Source of the DNA: Lepas anatifera
Taxonomy: Eukaryota; Arthropoda; Thecostraca; Lepadidae
Length of the DNA: 64,000 bases
Reading direction: 5' to 3'
NCBI GenBank assembly: GCA_034440635.1
Contig: JAOTON010001819.1
Coordinates: 62,001-126,000, forward strand
Under the pieces are notes generated by a model, which saw nothing but the letters and a program-made list of their open reading frames with translations, did no database searches and had not been told where the DNA came from. Shown in pieces: positions 48,331 to 58,922 of the stretch (its first letter is position 1; each line of letters opens with the position of its first letter). The position numbers were made by a program, and so were the translations under genes.

Positions 48331-49573
48331 CTGCTCGACCCAGGAGTCAGGGGGGCGGGGGCGGTGGGTGATGGTCCTGGATGGCTTAACACTGGCATAG
48401 CAATACAAGCCCTGTACAAAGCCTATCAGAGACCTAAAGTCCAAGGAAGTACTCACCTCCCCAAGCCCCCGGGATCTACAACCAATGGCTAGGGAGGAGG
48501 AAGTGAGCGGTTTCATCAGTAGGACTGTCCATGGAATAGGTTTTATATAGCATCTGGGGCACACTTCCTTTTTATTGAGCGTTCTTTTTCCTTTCCGTTT
48601 CTTTTAGATTTTAGAATACAATCCAGAGATATCGTTTGAGATCCTAGGCTCAAAGAAGATTTCGAAAATCATATGCATCGGAAAAATTTATATATTCCCA
48701 TTGCGTACCAAAAAGACAAATTGAAACATATCGATCAGGCACCATTACTGAAGGAAAGGCACAAAATAATCGAATTTTAGCATCCATATTAGCAAATCGA
48801 ACAGGGAATTTGGAACTTCAGCTGGTTTTCAATCTATTAGCTTAGTCCCAATAACTACCGTCCTAAATATTCTGAAAGAAGCAACTTTCAAATATTTTCG
48901 TAGGAAACCAGAAAAACAAGGAAAATGACACACAAAAATGATGTCTTGGAGAGCAAAATTGTTATTTAACCTTTGCAGTCAGTTTTCGACAACAAACGGT
49001 CGAAAATACGTTTTTTCGGTCACATTTTCATTAAAAAATACGGGCCCCCCATCATGTACGGGCCCCCCATCATGTACGGGCCCCCATCATGTACGGGCCC
49101 CCTTTCGAGCCGGGTGCCCCCCAATCGAAAACATAAAGTTGCGCCCCTGCTAGTGTGTTTTCAGAAAGTGAAAGACCAAAGATGTTTTAAACATGCTTTA
49201 ATCCTCTCCCTTATTTTTCTCAACCACTGCTCAAAGCCACAACTTATCCTTCTCAAGAGTGTTTTATTCATTTTCGTATCAACTGTGTGTCTTTGTTGAT
49301 CGAACATAGGTATATATTAAGCCTGATGATAACAAAAGTAATAATTTGTTGAAACGTAGCACGAAATAATATATACAAAGTAAATGACAATTGGAGAATT
49401 AATCTATGAATTGACAGAATATACCAAAAGTGTCATAAGAAAAATAGAAAAGACCTAGAAGAAACTAACAAAAGCTAAGTATGCTGTCGCGTTTAATAAC
49501 ACACACACGCACACATATGTCCTATATATATACCTATGTCTGTCTGTTTCCATACGTCGATCTGTCCACCTAC
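48331..49573. other. Intron with small repeats and a ribozyme-like motif
   Basis: Contains an 18-bp tandem repeat (tacgggccccccatcatg, four copies at 49039-49102) and an end-like agttgcgcccctg (49137-49149) that in reverse is a typical hAT start. At 49310-49376 a hammerhead-like core lies between inverted gtatatatt and aatatatac. A short acacac tract lies at about 49500. No exon other than the one beginning at 49574. Confidence 0.45.
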
Positions 49574-49697
49574 CTTTCCATCTCTCGCTCCATGCTGGCC
49601 ACCGTCTGTTTATTCAAGGCCAGTTGATTTATTGATTTTTCTAGGGTCTGCCATCTTTTCTTAGCAGCGGCAGGCGAGAAAGAGCTGGAGTCTGTGC
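49574..49697 (-). CDS. KIF21: KIF21-like exon, regulatory coiled coil start
   Basis: Acceptor tgcttacag (or, 5 bp further in, ggcacag, giving an end at 49692; if the shorter form were used the phase would change unless read as G+AC, which also stays open), donor GAAAG|gtaggt. It reads TDSSSFSPAAAKKRWQTLEK, then SINQLALNKQTVASMEREME. The K.RW..LEK......N.QT...ME..M pattern matches the short coiled coil before the WD40 linker of KIF21A, a region known to take part in autoinhibition. It enters phase 1 and leaves phase 2. The next exon is 15 kb away. Confidence 0.85.
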
Positions 49698-49864
49698 CTG
49701 TAAGCAGATATTTTCTTTGTTACACGTGCTCCTATAACCCCCAGAATAATGCAGACAGTGATAAAAAAGGTCATGCAGAACGACATGTGGTTTGTAACAG
49801 GCACTCAATGGACAAGAAGACGAGAAAGGCTCAACGTCAGCTAAATTCGAGAATTCAGCCTTAA

Positions 49865-50313
49865 AGGGAATGTGGCACCTTGGTCGAATCCTGGAATTTA
49901 GTGTAATTAGGCGTACTTTTAATAAAAAATAATGAAACCACTCATGATTTCTCTGAAAAATGTACAATAAGCTCAATATTTGGTTTTTAAAAATACTCCT
50001 CTAGAAAAAGAAATAAATATCAGACTGTGGATGACGTCACGATCTGGCAACCACTACCATACTTGAAACGCTTCAAGGGCTTCGATTGGCTGATGCTCAT
50101 CGTGACGTCAGCATTTGTCGTCACACCAGTAGCGCACAACAATGGCCGCCGGCGACGGGGGCTGATGGGGGCTGGTGTCAGGTAGGTTTTAGCTTTTTTC
50201 TACGGAAATATCGAGTTCCAAGACAAATGAAATATGGAGTACCGGGTTTTCCGACTTGCTTTACAACTTGGCTATCTCAGTTAAAATCACGTTGTGAAGG
50301 TGCCACATTCCCT
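49865..50313. mobile_element. 449-bp TTAA MITE, copy 2
   Basis: Same termini as the copies at 18194 and 62205 (AGGGAATGTGGCACCTT ... AAGGTGCCACATTCCCT), with TTAA at 49861-49864 and 50314-50317. It ends 23 bp from the donor of the kinesin exon at 50337. Confidence 0.93.
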
Positions 50314-50336
50314 TTAATGTCGAAATCTACGCTAAC

Positions 50337-50466
50337 CTTTGCCTCCTCTTATCCTTGACTTCCGAGATCGTTCCACCTTGCCCAGCTTCCTCAGTGCTAT
50401 GATCTCCTCCTGTTTTCTTTTCAGCACGGCATCTTTCATGCGCTTTTCAGCTTCCAGCGATTTTAT
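50337..50466 (-). CDS. KIF21: KIF21-like exon, end of the central coiled coil
   Basis: A 130-bp exon with acceptor tctgtcacag and donor GCAAAG|gttagc. It begins IKSLEAEKRMKDAVLKRKQE and continues EIIALRKLGKVER to end RIRGGK. The opening matches the KIF21 segment I.LLEA.KR....VL.RK.EE..ALR. It enters phase 0 and leaves phase 1. The sequence after ALRK is less clearly family-like, so a slightly earlier donor is possible, but the phase to the next exon fits the donor given. A 449-bp TTAA MITE ends 23 bp from the donor. Confidence 0.88.
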
Positions 50467-50608
50467 CTGTGACAGAGAAGAGCACCGACAACCATTATAC
50501 AATATCACACAGTCTTACACGAACATCACACCCGCGTCCTTACGGCGCCTTCGGCGACAACCAGCGCTCAGCTGGTTACTACACCGGCTGTCATACGGTG
50601 CACAGGCG

Positions 50609-50737
50609 GGTGACGCGACACTGGACACTCAGCCACGGCGGGGTGACGCGACCCTGGACACTCAGCCACGGCGGGTGACGCGACCCTGGACATTCAGCTA
50701 CGGCGGGTGACGCGACAATGGACACTCAGCAACGGCG
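50609..50737. repeat. 32-bp minisatellite, left part (4 units)
   Basis: Units ggtgacgcgacactggacac + tcagccacggcg. It is separated from seven more units at 54939-55156 by the inserted LINE. Confidence 0.93.
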
Positions 50738-53700
50738 TTAGTTAAGGGCTTTTTATAAGGCGTTCTGTGCAAAGCACCTTTGCCCGCCTCTAAAGTGTGG
50801 GGGAGAATTTTCCGGGAGGGGTGTTTACTTTAATGTCGCAGAACAAAGGGACGAATCTTATTTCAAGGAATGGGTCGCGAAGTGTAGCAACACTTGCGAG
50901 GGAAGGGGATTGCTACGGCAGAGATGCCGAGCCTGGGGCACAGGTAGGATTTAAAAGGGTACGTGAAGAGTCTTGCCAGCGTAAAGATTAGTTTTTTGAA
51001 TTTTGTTCCTTGTTATCGAATAACCGTTTGCTTACTTTACTCGAGTTCCTCCATTGAAAAAGAATAATTTTGGGTTATTAGAAATACCCGCAAGCACCAT
51101 GACGTGATGCCGCGGGTCTTTATCCTGCAACCAGGAGGTGAGGTTACAGCACCCTCTCTGGCTGGGTAGCCGCCGCATAGAGGAAGAGAGAAGGGTAATA
51201 GAACAGATAGAGTGTTAGGGAGGGGTGTGAGTTGGTTAGTTGTTAGTCTTAGATGTGGTTAGTATAGTTAGTAGTCCTTAAGTTAGGGTTAGTTGGTTAG
51301 CAAATATGAACGGATGGTTAGGTAGGGTTAGTTGGTTAGTTGAACTTTTTTTGGTTTTGTTTTGTTTTTTTCTATGGTGGGAGTTATTCTGAGTCTACCA
51401 TACCTTAGGACCAGACAGTTAAAACCTAGTTTGAAGCACCTATTGTTTAAATTTGTCAGAGGGACGTTTCTAGTGTAATTGTTATTTCTAATATGAGGGG
51501 TGCTATTCGGATGCAGGTATTTTCCATACCTGCCACCATAGACGTTCAGATAAAGCTCTCGAGCCTAGAAGCCTTCAGGAATGTAAAGAGCTTGTCCAGC
51601 AGCTCAGGGTGATCATTGCCGAGAAGAGTGGAAAGGTTTACTGGGATGTTTCTGATGCGGCAATAATCTAGCATGGGCTGCCTATGGGTGTCGTGCTGGG
51701 GACAGTCGATGAGGATATGGTAGGGATTTTCCATGGCAGAGCAGGTACCACAGGTACCTACACGCCCATAGGCATTTAATTTGGTGTGTCCGCTTCTGAG
51801 TCTGGTCAGGATGACCTCACGCCGACGACTGTTTTGGTTGGAGCTGGCCAGTAGCCGATGTTAGGCTTGATATGGAATAAATGGGCGCTGTGGTTAGTGG
51901 TCCAGTCATTTTGGATGTACTTCCGGATATGGTTCTAGAGGAGAGCTTTGCTATCGTCTCCGGACCATTTGAGAGGTGCAACCTCTCTGAGTTCAAGAGA
52001 CTTTTTGGCCTGTTCGTCGGCTTTTTCATTTCCGAGAATTTTGCAGTGGCCTGGGATCCAAAGAAAGGAGACATCTGGGATATCGTCGATACCCTTCTGG
52101 ATGTCTGCTATTAAGTGATGGCTGGGGTTGACTACGTTATTGATAGCTTGCAAGACAGATTTAGAGTCTGAACAGATGACGGCTGAATTAATATTTAGGG
52201 TTCTAATCTGGACTAGTGTATCTAGAATGGCGACAGCCCCGGCAGTAAAGATTGAGCAGTTGTCCGGAAGTCGTTTTTAGAGGCAAATATTTTGCCCCCA
52301 GATGCCGAGGCCTACTTTTTCGCCTATTTTAGAGCCGTCGGTGAAAATGAAGGTTTTGCCAGTGTTGTTAGACTGGAACTATAAGAATTTCTGGGAGATC
52401 TCCTCTGTGGTGAGGTTGTCTTTGCGTGTGGTGAAAAGAAACTCGACTTTGGGCTGTTTGCGAGTCCAAAAGCGGGAGAGTGGGGGTTTGCCTATTGTTT
52501 CTGGAATCGCAAGGTTCAGGGTTTCCAGGGTCTTAGCTACTCTATTCTTAAATGGAGGCCAGGTTGTCCGATTAGATTTCGATACACGTCCAGGGTGGGC
52601 GAAACATTGTTTCGCCGGGTGATTTTCGGTAGATTGGACCTTGATATAGTAAGAAATAAGCTGGGAGTGGCGTCTTGTTTGGAGAGGGCACAGCCCACTG
52701 TCCACTAACAAGCTGGTGATGGGGGATTCTCTGAGCGCGCCTGTGGCTGCCCGGATACTTGCGTTTTGGATGCGCTCTAGCTTTAGCTTATTAGTGTTGT
52801 TCGTTGAGTCAAAGACGAACGAATTATATTCGAGTATGGGCCGGATCAAGGACTTGTAGAGCATGAGCAGGGTCTTTCGATCCCCGCCGTACTCTGTTCC
52901 GCCGAGCATGCGGAGGATATTGACTCGTTTTTGACAGCTAGAGACGACTTTGGTAATATGCTCGTTAAAACTAAGGCGGGTATCAAGGATGACGCCTAAG
53001 AATTTGAAGCTTTTCGCGCATTCAATGGGTTTGCCTGAGATTTGGAGCTGAGGAACAGGGTGTCTCACACCTGGCCTGGCAAAGACTACGACTGATGACT
53101 TTTCGGCCGAGAGTGATAGACCCATTGAATTGCACCAAGCATGGATGTCGTCGAGACTACCCTGCAATTCGGTAGTCGCGGTTTTGAATTCTGGTTGACT
53201 GCGCCGCCTGGTGTCGACCGGAGTGGATTTCCAAATAGCGACATCATCTGCAAATAGGGAGTACTTAACTCCAGGCGGTAGCTTTTTGGAAAAAATGTCA
53301 TTGATCATGACTAGGAAGAGGGTCGGAGATAAAACGCTACCCTGGGGTGTGCCCTGGTCTTGAGATGTCAGATAGGAAAAGGTGGTGCCGCAGCGCACTT
53401 TGAATTTTCTGTCCCTAAGAAAGTTGTCAATGAATCTAGCAAGGTGGCCATGGACTCCCAGTTTACAAAGTTTATACAAAAGGACGTCTTTTTGTACACG
53501 ATCAAAGGCCGACTTTATATCTAAGAATGCAGCAATTGTGACTTGCTTCTTGTAAAAGCCATTTTGGACGTCACTGACCAGTTTGATCAGATTGTCAGTG
53601 GTGGCTCGCCCGCGCCGGAAACCCGATTGCATAGCATCGAGTTTCTTTTCGAGAATTTCGTGAAGTCTTACGTTGACCATGCGCTCTACAAGCTTGCTAG

Positions 53701-54938
53701 CACAGCTAGTAAGCGAAATGGGGCGATAACCTTTAGGGTTCGTTTTTTCTTTGCCAGGTTTTGGAATGGGAATGATGACACTCTCCCGCCACATAGTGGG
53801 GAACGAGTCGCTAAGAAACATGTTGTTAATAGCCGAGAGAAGATATTTTAGTGCTGTCTGGCTGAGGTGCCTGAAGAAAGAGTAGTGAATTTCATCCGGG
53901 CGCACTGCAGTGTTTCCACACTTGCTAATGGAGTAATTTAGTTCGGTCATTGTAAAAGGTACGTTATAGTACTCCTGATTACTAGAATTGAAGAATGTGC
54001 GGCGTTTGCACCATTCGGCCTGGTCTTTTGAGCGCTGGTTGTAGGAACTGTTGGCTGCAACGCCATTGTAATGATCAGCAAAGGCGTCCATGACTTCCTT
54101 GGGTGCCGTGATGTTTTGGCCGGAGATTGTCAGTTGAGGGAAGGGTCCACGGGGCGGTCGTTTCGCAGAGAAAGCTCCAATGGTTTTCCAGATTTGAGAA
54201 ATGGGTGTGAAGCGGTTGAATTTAGAAACGAAGGCGTTGAAACTATCTTTTTGGACCCGCTTGCACGTGTTTTGGAAGTGGGCTTTGGCTGCCCGGAGGG
54301 CATTGCGAGTAGGGCTGTGTGCCCTCCTCTCGTAGGCTTTCCTGGCTCTAATCATTTGAGCTTTGGCGTGTGCCGTCTCTGCATTCCACCATGGGGCTCC
54401 TTTTTTCTGTCGGGGGCCTTGACTTTTTGGTATTGTTAAATGTGCTGCTGAGCTGATGGCTCTTAGTACCGAGTCAATGTCTGCCGAGTCGGGGTCACCT
54501 CCGGTGACAAGTGTGAGGTCGACCTCTGCCTCAAACTTGTTCCAGTCGGCACGTTTTAGATTCCATGAGGGTGTAAAAAGAGTAACATGGTCGATTGAGC
54601 CTATGGGAATACCAATTTTTATTGGGAGGTGATCGCTCATTCCTGGGTTGTCTTCGACTTCCCAGGTGAACAGTGACGCAATTCTAGGAGAGCAGCACGA
54701 GATGTCAATGGCAGTGTCAGAATAGCCACCGCGCATTGCTTGGTGGGTCGGAGCGCCGTTATTTAAGATAACTAGATTTTGAGAGTCTATTGCGTCATAG
54801 ATGATTTCGCCTCTGCGAGTGGTGGTGGCGCTGCCCCATGAGGGATGATGACCGTTCAAGTCTCCAAGTAGTAGCAAAGGGCCGGGGATTTGTGCCAAAA
54901 GTTGGGCGAGGTCCCGAGCCGACGGGTCAGGATCGCTT
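50738..54938 (-). mobile_element. 5'-truncated LINE inserted in the 32-bp minisatellite
   Basis: Bounded on both sides by units of the same array, so its limits are clear: 4201 bp, minus strand. It starts inside the endonuclease domain, then has a complete reverse transcriptase, an RNase H and a C-terminal zinc-like motif, and about 800 bp of 3' untranslated sequence (50738-51545). That includes a gttagttggttag-rich stretch at 51210-51345. It belongs to the same broad group as the LINE at 36662-41012 but is a different lineage (FADD, not YADD). No clear target duplication is visible in the repeated target. Confidence 0.88.
51546..52378 (-). pseudogene. LINE RNase H and C-terminal motif, degenerate
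   Basis: Same frame as the RT after one stop: KTFIFTDGSKIGEKVGLGIW (catalytic Asp present), then a TAA after ICL. Next comes NCSIFTAGAVAIL, where the catalytic Glu (normally TAEA) is Gly. NSAVICSDSKSVLQAI (Asp present) and VSFLWIPGHCKILGNEKAD follow. After a frameshift come GTCSAMENPYHILIDCPQHD and LLDKLFTFLKASRLESFI. RNase H is therefore inactive in this copy. Confidence 0.82.
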
Positions 54939-54941
54939 GGT
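52379..54941 (-). CDS. LINE ORF2 protein: truncated endonuclease plus intact reverse transcriptase
   Basis: About 850 uninterrupted codons. There is no native start: the first residues come from the minisatellite. Order: endonuclease remainder (LLLLGDLNGHHPSWGS, then NPGMSDHLPIKIGI), then RT blocks KPGKEKTNPKGYRPISLTS, MQSGFRRGRATTDNLI, AAFLDIKSAFDRVQKD, GTPQGSVLSPTLFLVM and SLFADDVAIW (catalytic FADD), then KFLGVILDTRLSFNEHI. The frame ends TTEEISQKFL at a TAG just before RNase H. Such an unbroken frame suggests a recent insertion, although the missing N-terminus makes the copy immobile. Confidence 0.92.
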
Positions 54942-55156
54942 GACGCGACACTGGACACTCAGCCACGGCGGGTGACGCAACAATGGACACTCAGCCACGG
55001 CGAGTGACGCGACACTGGACACTCAGCCACGGCGAGTGACGCGACACTGGACACTCAGCCACGGCGGGTGACGCGACACTGGACACTCAGCCACGGCGGG
55101 TGACGCAACAATGGACACTCAGCCACGGCGGGTGACGCGACACTGGACACTCAGCC
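54939..55156. repeat. 32-bp minisatellite, right part (7 units)
   Basis: Units ggtgacgcgacactggacac + tcagccacggcg, ending about 11 bp from the donor of the kinesin exon at 55168-55281. Confidence 0.95.
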
Positions 55157-55167
55157 GCGCAGGATAC

Positions 55168-55281
55168 CTGGTTTTCGTGTTTGCGGTGCTCCTTCTTCAG
55201 CTGGGAGACGGCGCGATGATGTTGTAAGTCCATCTGCCTCATCTTGTTGGCATCCTCCTTCATCTTCTGCATCAGCTTCAC
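55168..55281 (-). CDS. KIF21: KIF21-like exon, coiled coil
   Basis: A 114-bp (38-codon), phase 0-0 exon with acceptor catgtcag and donor AACCAG|gtatcc. It reads VKLMQKMKEDANKMRQMD, then QLKKEHRKHENQ. This follows directly on KKTK of the previous exon, giving the continuous family motif KKTKV.LM..MKE. Basic and glutamine-rich heptads continue the coiled coil. A 32-bp minisatellite (ggtgacgcgacactggacac as its first 20 bases) stops about 11 bp beyond the donor, and the LINE at 50738-54938 lies inside that array. Confidence 0.93.
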
Positions 55282-55968
55282 CTGACATGGCCGCAGACAA
55301 CACGAAGGTCACACGTGACGCACTGCCAGCGGCAATGCTGGCCGTATTAGAAGCCCGCTAAAACAGCCAAACAGCCAGCAAAACAGGCACCATTAGGAAG
55401 AACGAAACACGCCACCCCCTGGCGCAGCTGGCAAAGGCACCACGCTTGGGTGTGGAAGGCCCCTGGATCAAGGCTGACCTGTGACAGCATTTTCCGCGGC
55501 CGCCTCCTACCCAAGAAACAGCGGTACACTGGGGAGTGCCCGCCGCAGCAGTGGAATCAACGCCGTGCCAGCCGGCGTCCCTGTTTGTGGGTGCACGGGC
55601 CTGATCGGCCTTTAAGGTGATCCACCGGTCTGGTCTCCCGCCCGCGGCCCTCGTGTGAGGGCTCGGCCTGTGCCGGGCGCTGCGGCTTGGGGAGACCGGA
55701 GCAGCCTATGACCCACCGAGTGCGGTGCCGCTGTCCCGTTAGGGTGCCGACAAATGGAAACTTCCGCTCTGTACATAGTGTGAGTGCGCTGTATGAATGA
55801 GAATAAGCTACTAACACAAAATGTTCCCGGGAAGGGAACGCAAAAATATTAAAAAAGAAAAAAGGAAGAACGAAACACAAACCAAAATATGCTGTTTCGG
55901 TTAAAAGACTCCGTTTCACGGATCACTTCAGAGGATCACATTTGTGATGGCACCTGCCCATCATTCAC
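55282..55968. other. Intron, nothing recognised
   Basis: Moderately GC-rich unique DNA between two coiled-coil exons. The frames here are not kinesin-like. Confidence 0.5.
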
Positions 55969-56171
55969 CTTTGTCTTCTTCATCTCGACGACCTCCGACT
56001 TGAGTTGTTTGACTTGTCGCTCGTACTGCCCCTGCGAGCGCACCAGCTTGGCGTGCTCGCGCTTGGCCGACTGTAGCTTCTTCAGGTCCTTGCCCATGTC
56101 GGAGAGCCTGCGCTCGTAGTCGTCTTTCACCTTCCTGATGTCGTCGGAGGCCGTCGCCGAGCGTTTGCCAC
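55969..56171 (-). CDS. KIF21: KIF21-like exon, coiled coil
   Basis: A 203-bp exon, acceptor ttatgcag and donor ACAAAG|gtgaat. It reads GKRSATASDDIRKVKDDYER, then KDLKKLQSAKREHAKLV, QYERQVKQLKSEVVEM and KKTK. The QYE.Q.K.L...V.EMKKTK segment is one of the most recognisable parts of the KIF21 coiled coil. Heptad spacing of Leu/Val is clear throughout. It enters in phase 1 and leaves in phase 0, matching both neighbours. The intron upstream of it (56172-57557) holds a plus-strand LINE fragment. Confidence 0.92.
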
Positions 56172-56419
56172 CTGCATAACGTCCCACGCTGACGCATGAA
56201 GACAAAGAATTTACGGGCCCAACTCGCGAACAGAAAAATTCTGGTCGGTGAATTGTAGCCAATAATTGAACAGAGGTGTGGCTGATTTACCAGATCGTGC
56301 AGAGGTGAAATTGGAGGAAATAATTTTGATAAGACAATTTAGGAAGCAAAATAGACCTCTACACAGAAAAGCACTTCATGTTCATCACGATAACACTTCA
56401 GTAACACCCTTACCAAACC

Positions 56420-56975
56420 CACATCATATGCTAAGATCCTCGGTGTCTACGTCGACTCAGCCCTGACCTGGGAAAAACAAGTGTCACAAGTAACTCGTCG
56501 CTGTTACGGCATCCCCATTGGATTATATCGCTTAAGCTGCAAAATCCCATCAGAGACCAGAGGAATTCTGATTCAGGCCCTTGTGTTCCGCATACACAGT
56601 ATTGTATGACTGTATGGAGAGGTTGCAATGCCACTTAAAAACATCATATCCAGAAAGTTTTAAATTTTGGCGCAAGCATCCTAAAGGGACTGAGCAGGCG
56701 TGAGCATGTGACCACAGCCCTGCAAAGCCTGGGCTGGCCGACGTTTCCCGATTTGCTAAAGAAACGGGACATACAAATTATTAAAATAACTGCTCTCCGA
56801 CGACTCTGAAAGTGCACTGTTGCGGTCAGTTTCGCGTCATTCCGAAATCTCTAGCCGAAGCACACGCGGGACTGACCGCTGTATGCTAGAACTCCCAAGA
56901 GTCGAACGGAGCAAGCCAAACACAGTTTCCGTTTCAAGGGGGGGGTAGAAGCATGGAACAGTGGAATTAGAGAGA
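56420..56975 (+). pseudogene. LINE reverse transcriptase C-terminal fragment
   Basis: Opposite strand to the kinesin gene. It reads TKPTSYAKILGVYVDSALTW, then RRCYGIPIGLYRLSCKIPSE and RGILIQALVFRIHSIV. After several stops come SNGASQTQFPFQGG and VEAWNSGIRES. This is the thumb and tail of a CR1/L2-like reverse transcriptase (LGV.VD..L.W......; F.G...WN.....). It has at least five stops, so it is an old fragment. Confidence 0.7.
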
Positions 56976-57385
56976 GTTAAGTATATGTATAGTAGGCATT
57001 TAGGAAAGAGGATATTCTAGAAATGAGCTAGTGCAATTTATCTAAAATTTATTGTAAAATCTACAACGGTCATGTTGTGTAAAGTTTTGTCTCGTTTTCG
57101 AAAGTATACTGCTATGTGTGCTGTGTGCCTGTAATTGAGGGTTGAACAGCCATATCTTATGGAGACCTCAATAATATATACATACTTAAAAAGCCACCTC
57201 AATAGTGTGGAAGAGTGGGTAATACATGCAATACTATTCGTTAGCTAACAACGATATATTCCTTATATTATGATTCCTAGATAGTGTTTGTCATCTGGAA
57301 AAGTCTAATTTCCTGTTCTCATCCATTCAATATACAACAGCACGATAGCATCAGCTACTTGTTGGACCTCCCATGTGAGACCCCA
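56976..57385. other. AT-rich intron, nothing recognised
   Basis: No repeat or reading frame of note. Confidence 0.5.
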
Positions 57386-57550
57386 GGTGGCAGCACTGCC
57401 GCTGGTGTAGCCAGGGGACAATAGGTGGCAGCACCGCTGATGGTGCAGCCAGGAGACACTAGGTGGCAGCACTGCAGTTGGTGCAGCCAGGAGGCACTGC
57501 TGCTGGTGCAGCCAGGAGACACCAGCTGGCAGCACCGCTGCTGGTGCAGC
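57386..57550. repeat. 38-bp minisatellite beside an exon donor
   Basis: About four and a half units of ggtggcagcaccgctgatgg + tgcagccaggagacacta. The last unit ends immediately before the donor region (cactcac, 57551-57557) of the coiled-coil exon at 57558. One unit has an internal duplication. Confidence 0.88.
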
Positions 57551-57557
57551 CACTCAC

Positions 57558-57753
57558 TGATGTTGGAGATGACCTTGTCGCGCTCCAGCTCAGTGGCGCG
57601 GATCCGGCTCGCTCAGCTGCAGCAGCTTGTCCTCGTAGTGCTGCCGCATAGTGTCCATGCGGCGCTGCGACCGCTCCAGCTCGTCGATCAGACGCTGCTT
57701 CACGCTGATCTCCGAGGTCAGCTCGGCCAGCTGTTGGTCGTAGTCCTCTGCTT
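57558..57753 (-). CDS. KIF21: KIF21-like exon, coiled coil (carries a 1-base frame break)
   Basis: Acceptor ctcgcag, donor ATCA|gtgagt. The reading starts [15 protein letters not shown], then [15 protein letters not shown] and [12 protein letters not shown], closely matching the KIF21 coiled coil after the acidic segment. After codon SE the frame runs into a stop. Removing one C of the GAGCCGG at about 57603-57610 restores [16 protein letters not shown], which again matches the family, and brings the donor to the phase 1 that the next exon requires. The acceptor could also be 6 bp further in, with the same frame. Either the base is an assembly error or this allele is broken here. A 38-bp minisatellite begins 8 bp beyond the donor. 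Confidence 0.85.
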
Positions 57754-58856
57754 CTGCGAGTCAACAAACACCCAGCCGGGTCACCAAACACCCTCTGTGG
57801 TGGTGATCTGGGGAGAGAACATTCCTTGTCATTGTCATGGTCGGATGGGACGACTTGAAGGAGGCAGCACAACTTTGAAAGCAGATACCGCGCACATCAC
57901 AGCAGGTATAATCCGGTAAAACGAGCCCAGGCTTATGTGATCAAGGGCCAGGGGGAAAGACTACCTCATTGAAAATAAAAGCTGAGAAAAACGAAAAATA
58001 AACGTCAACTACGCCGAAATATCAGCCCTGGACGTGAACAAGAACCAACCTCCAGTACCCAAATTCAAAGCATGTAACAGACAACACATGACCTGGCCTT
58101 CTCAAGGATTTAAATTCAGCGTATGAAAATAATGAGTTAAGGGCACGGGACACGATTCGGTACAACAAAGTAGCTACACCCTGGAAAGTTTTCAAAGTTT
58201 CCCTTCTGGACGGTGGTGGCCCGTGCTCCGGTTTGTGCTTGCCGTGCGTTTCTCTCATTGGACACGGGATAATCACTCAGCGCCGCGCACACCAAGACCA
58301 GATGCCCCTTCCAGCGCAAATAATTCATCACAATTTATCCGGCAGGCAGGCAGCGGGTGAGAAAACAACGATGTGAATAGTCATCAAATGTAAAGCCTTT
58401 TTAATCACAGCGTACACCGCAACTTTATAGGACGGAGGCAAATTCAAAATGGAAGAGAAGCGTGTCATTTCTCTCCCAACCTTTCACGGGCGTTGCCAAC
58501 GTGGTCAGAGGATGGAGTTCAAACTTTTTAACGGAATTAAATGATGGGAGCCATATACCCTAGTTTTCTATTACTGCTTCAATTATAATTTAGAAAAAAA
58601 CTGAAGCATGAGCATAACATCAAAGTTAATCTCCACATCCAAATTGCTTCTGACGTGACATAGTAAAAACAACGATGACCATGCTGAGAGCCAGCGAGGC
58701 TATAGTCAGTGTGCGACAGAAGTTGGGAAAACTAGCAGGACATCATCCACCTTCATGTAAGAGTGGTGTTAGAAACTTTTCATAAGCCGTGCATAAATCT
58801 CCGTTCTTTGTCACAAAACCATCATTAACAGTCACAGCAGGGCTGATGGACGGTAC
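57754..58856. other. Intron, nothing recognised
   Basis: Unique AT-rich DNA between the first two kinesin exons of the window. No repeat or exon was identified. Confidence 0.5.
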
Positions 58857-58922
58857 CTTTGTCCTCGGTCTCGCGTTCGTCGGTGGAGTATTCCCTGTCA
58901 GACTCTTCTCCTTGGTCTGAGT
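58857..58922 (-). CDS. KIF21: KIF21-like exon, acidic linker
   Basis: A 66-bp internal exon between a consensus acceptor (gttggcag) and a donor (AAAG|gtaccg). It reads SDQGEESDREYSTDERETEDK, a Glu/Asp/Ser-rich stretch that sits where KIF21 proteins carry an acidic segment just before the central coiled coil. It ends in phase 1, and the leftover G joins the AA that opens the next exon. The assignment rests on position, phase and composition, since acidic stretches are not diagnostic alone. No further upstream kinesin exon was recognised between here and 64000. Confidence 0.65.

Noticed and set aside
51210..51345. gttagttggttag-rich stretch as an interstitial telomere
   Set aside because: The units are irregular and the stretch lies inside the LINE 3' untranslated region; not a clean TTAGG or TTAGGG array.
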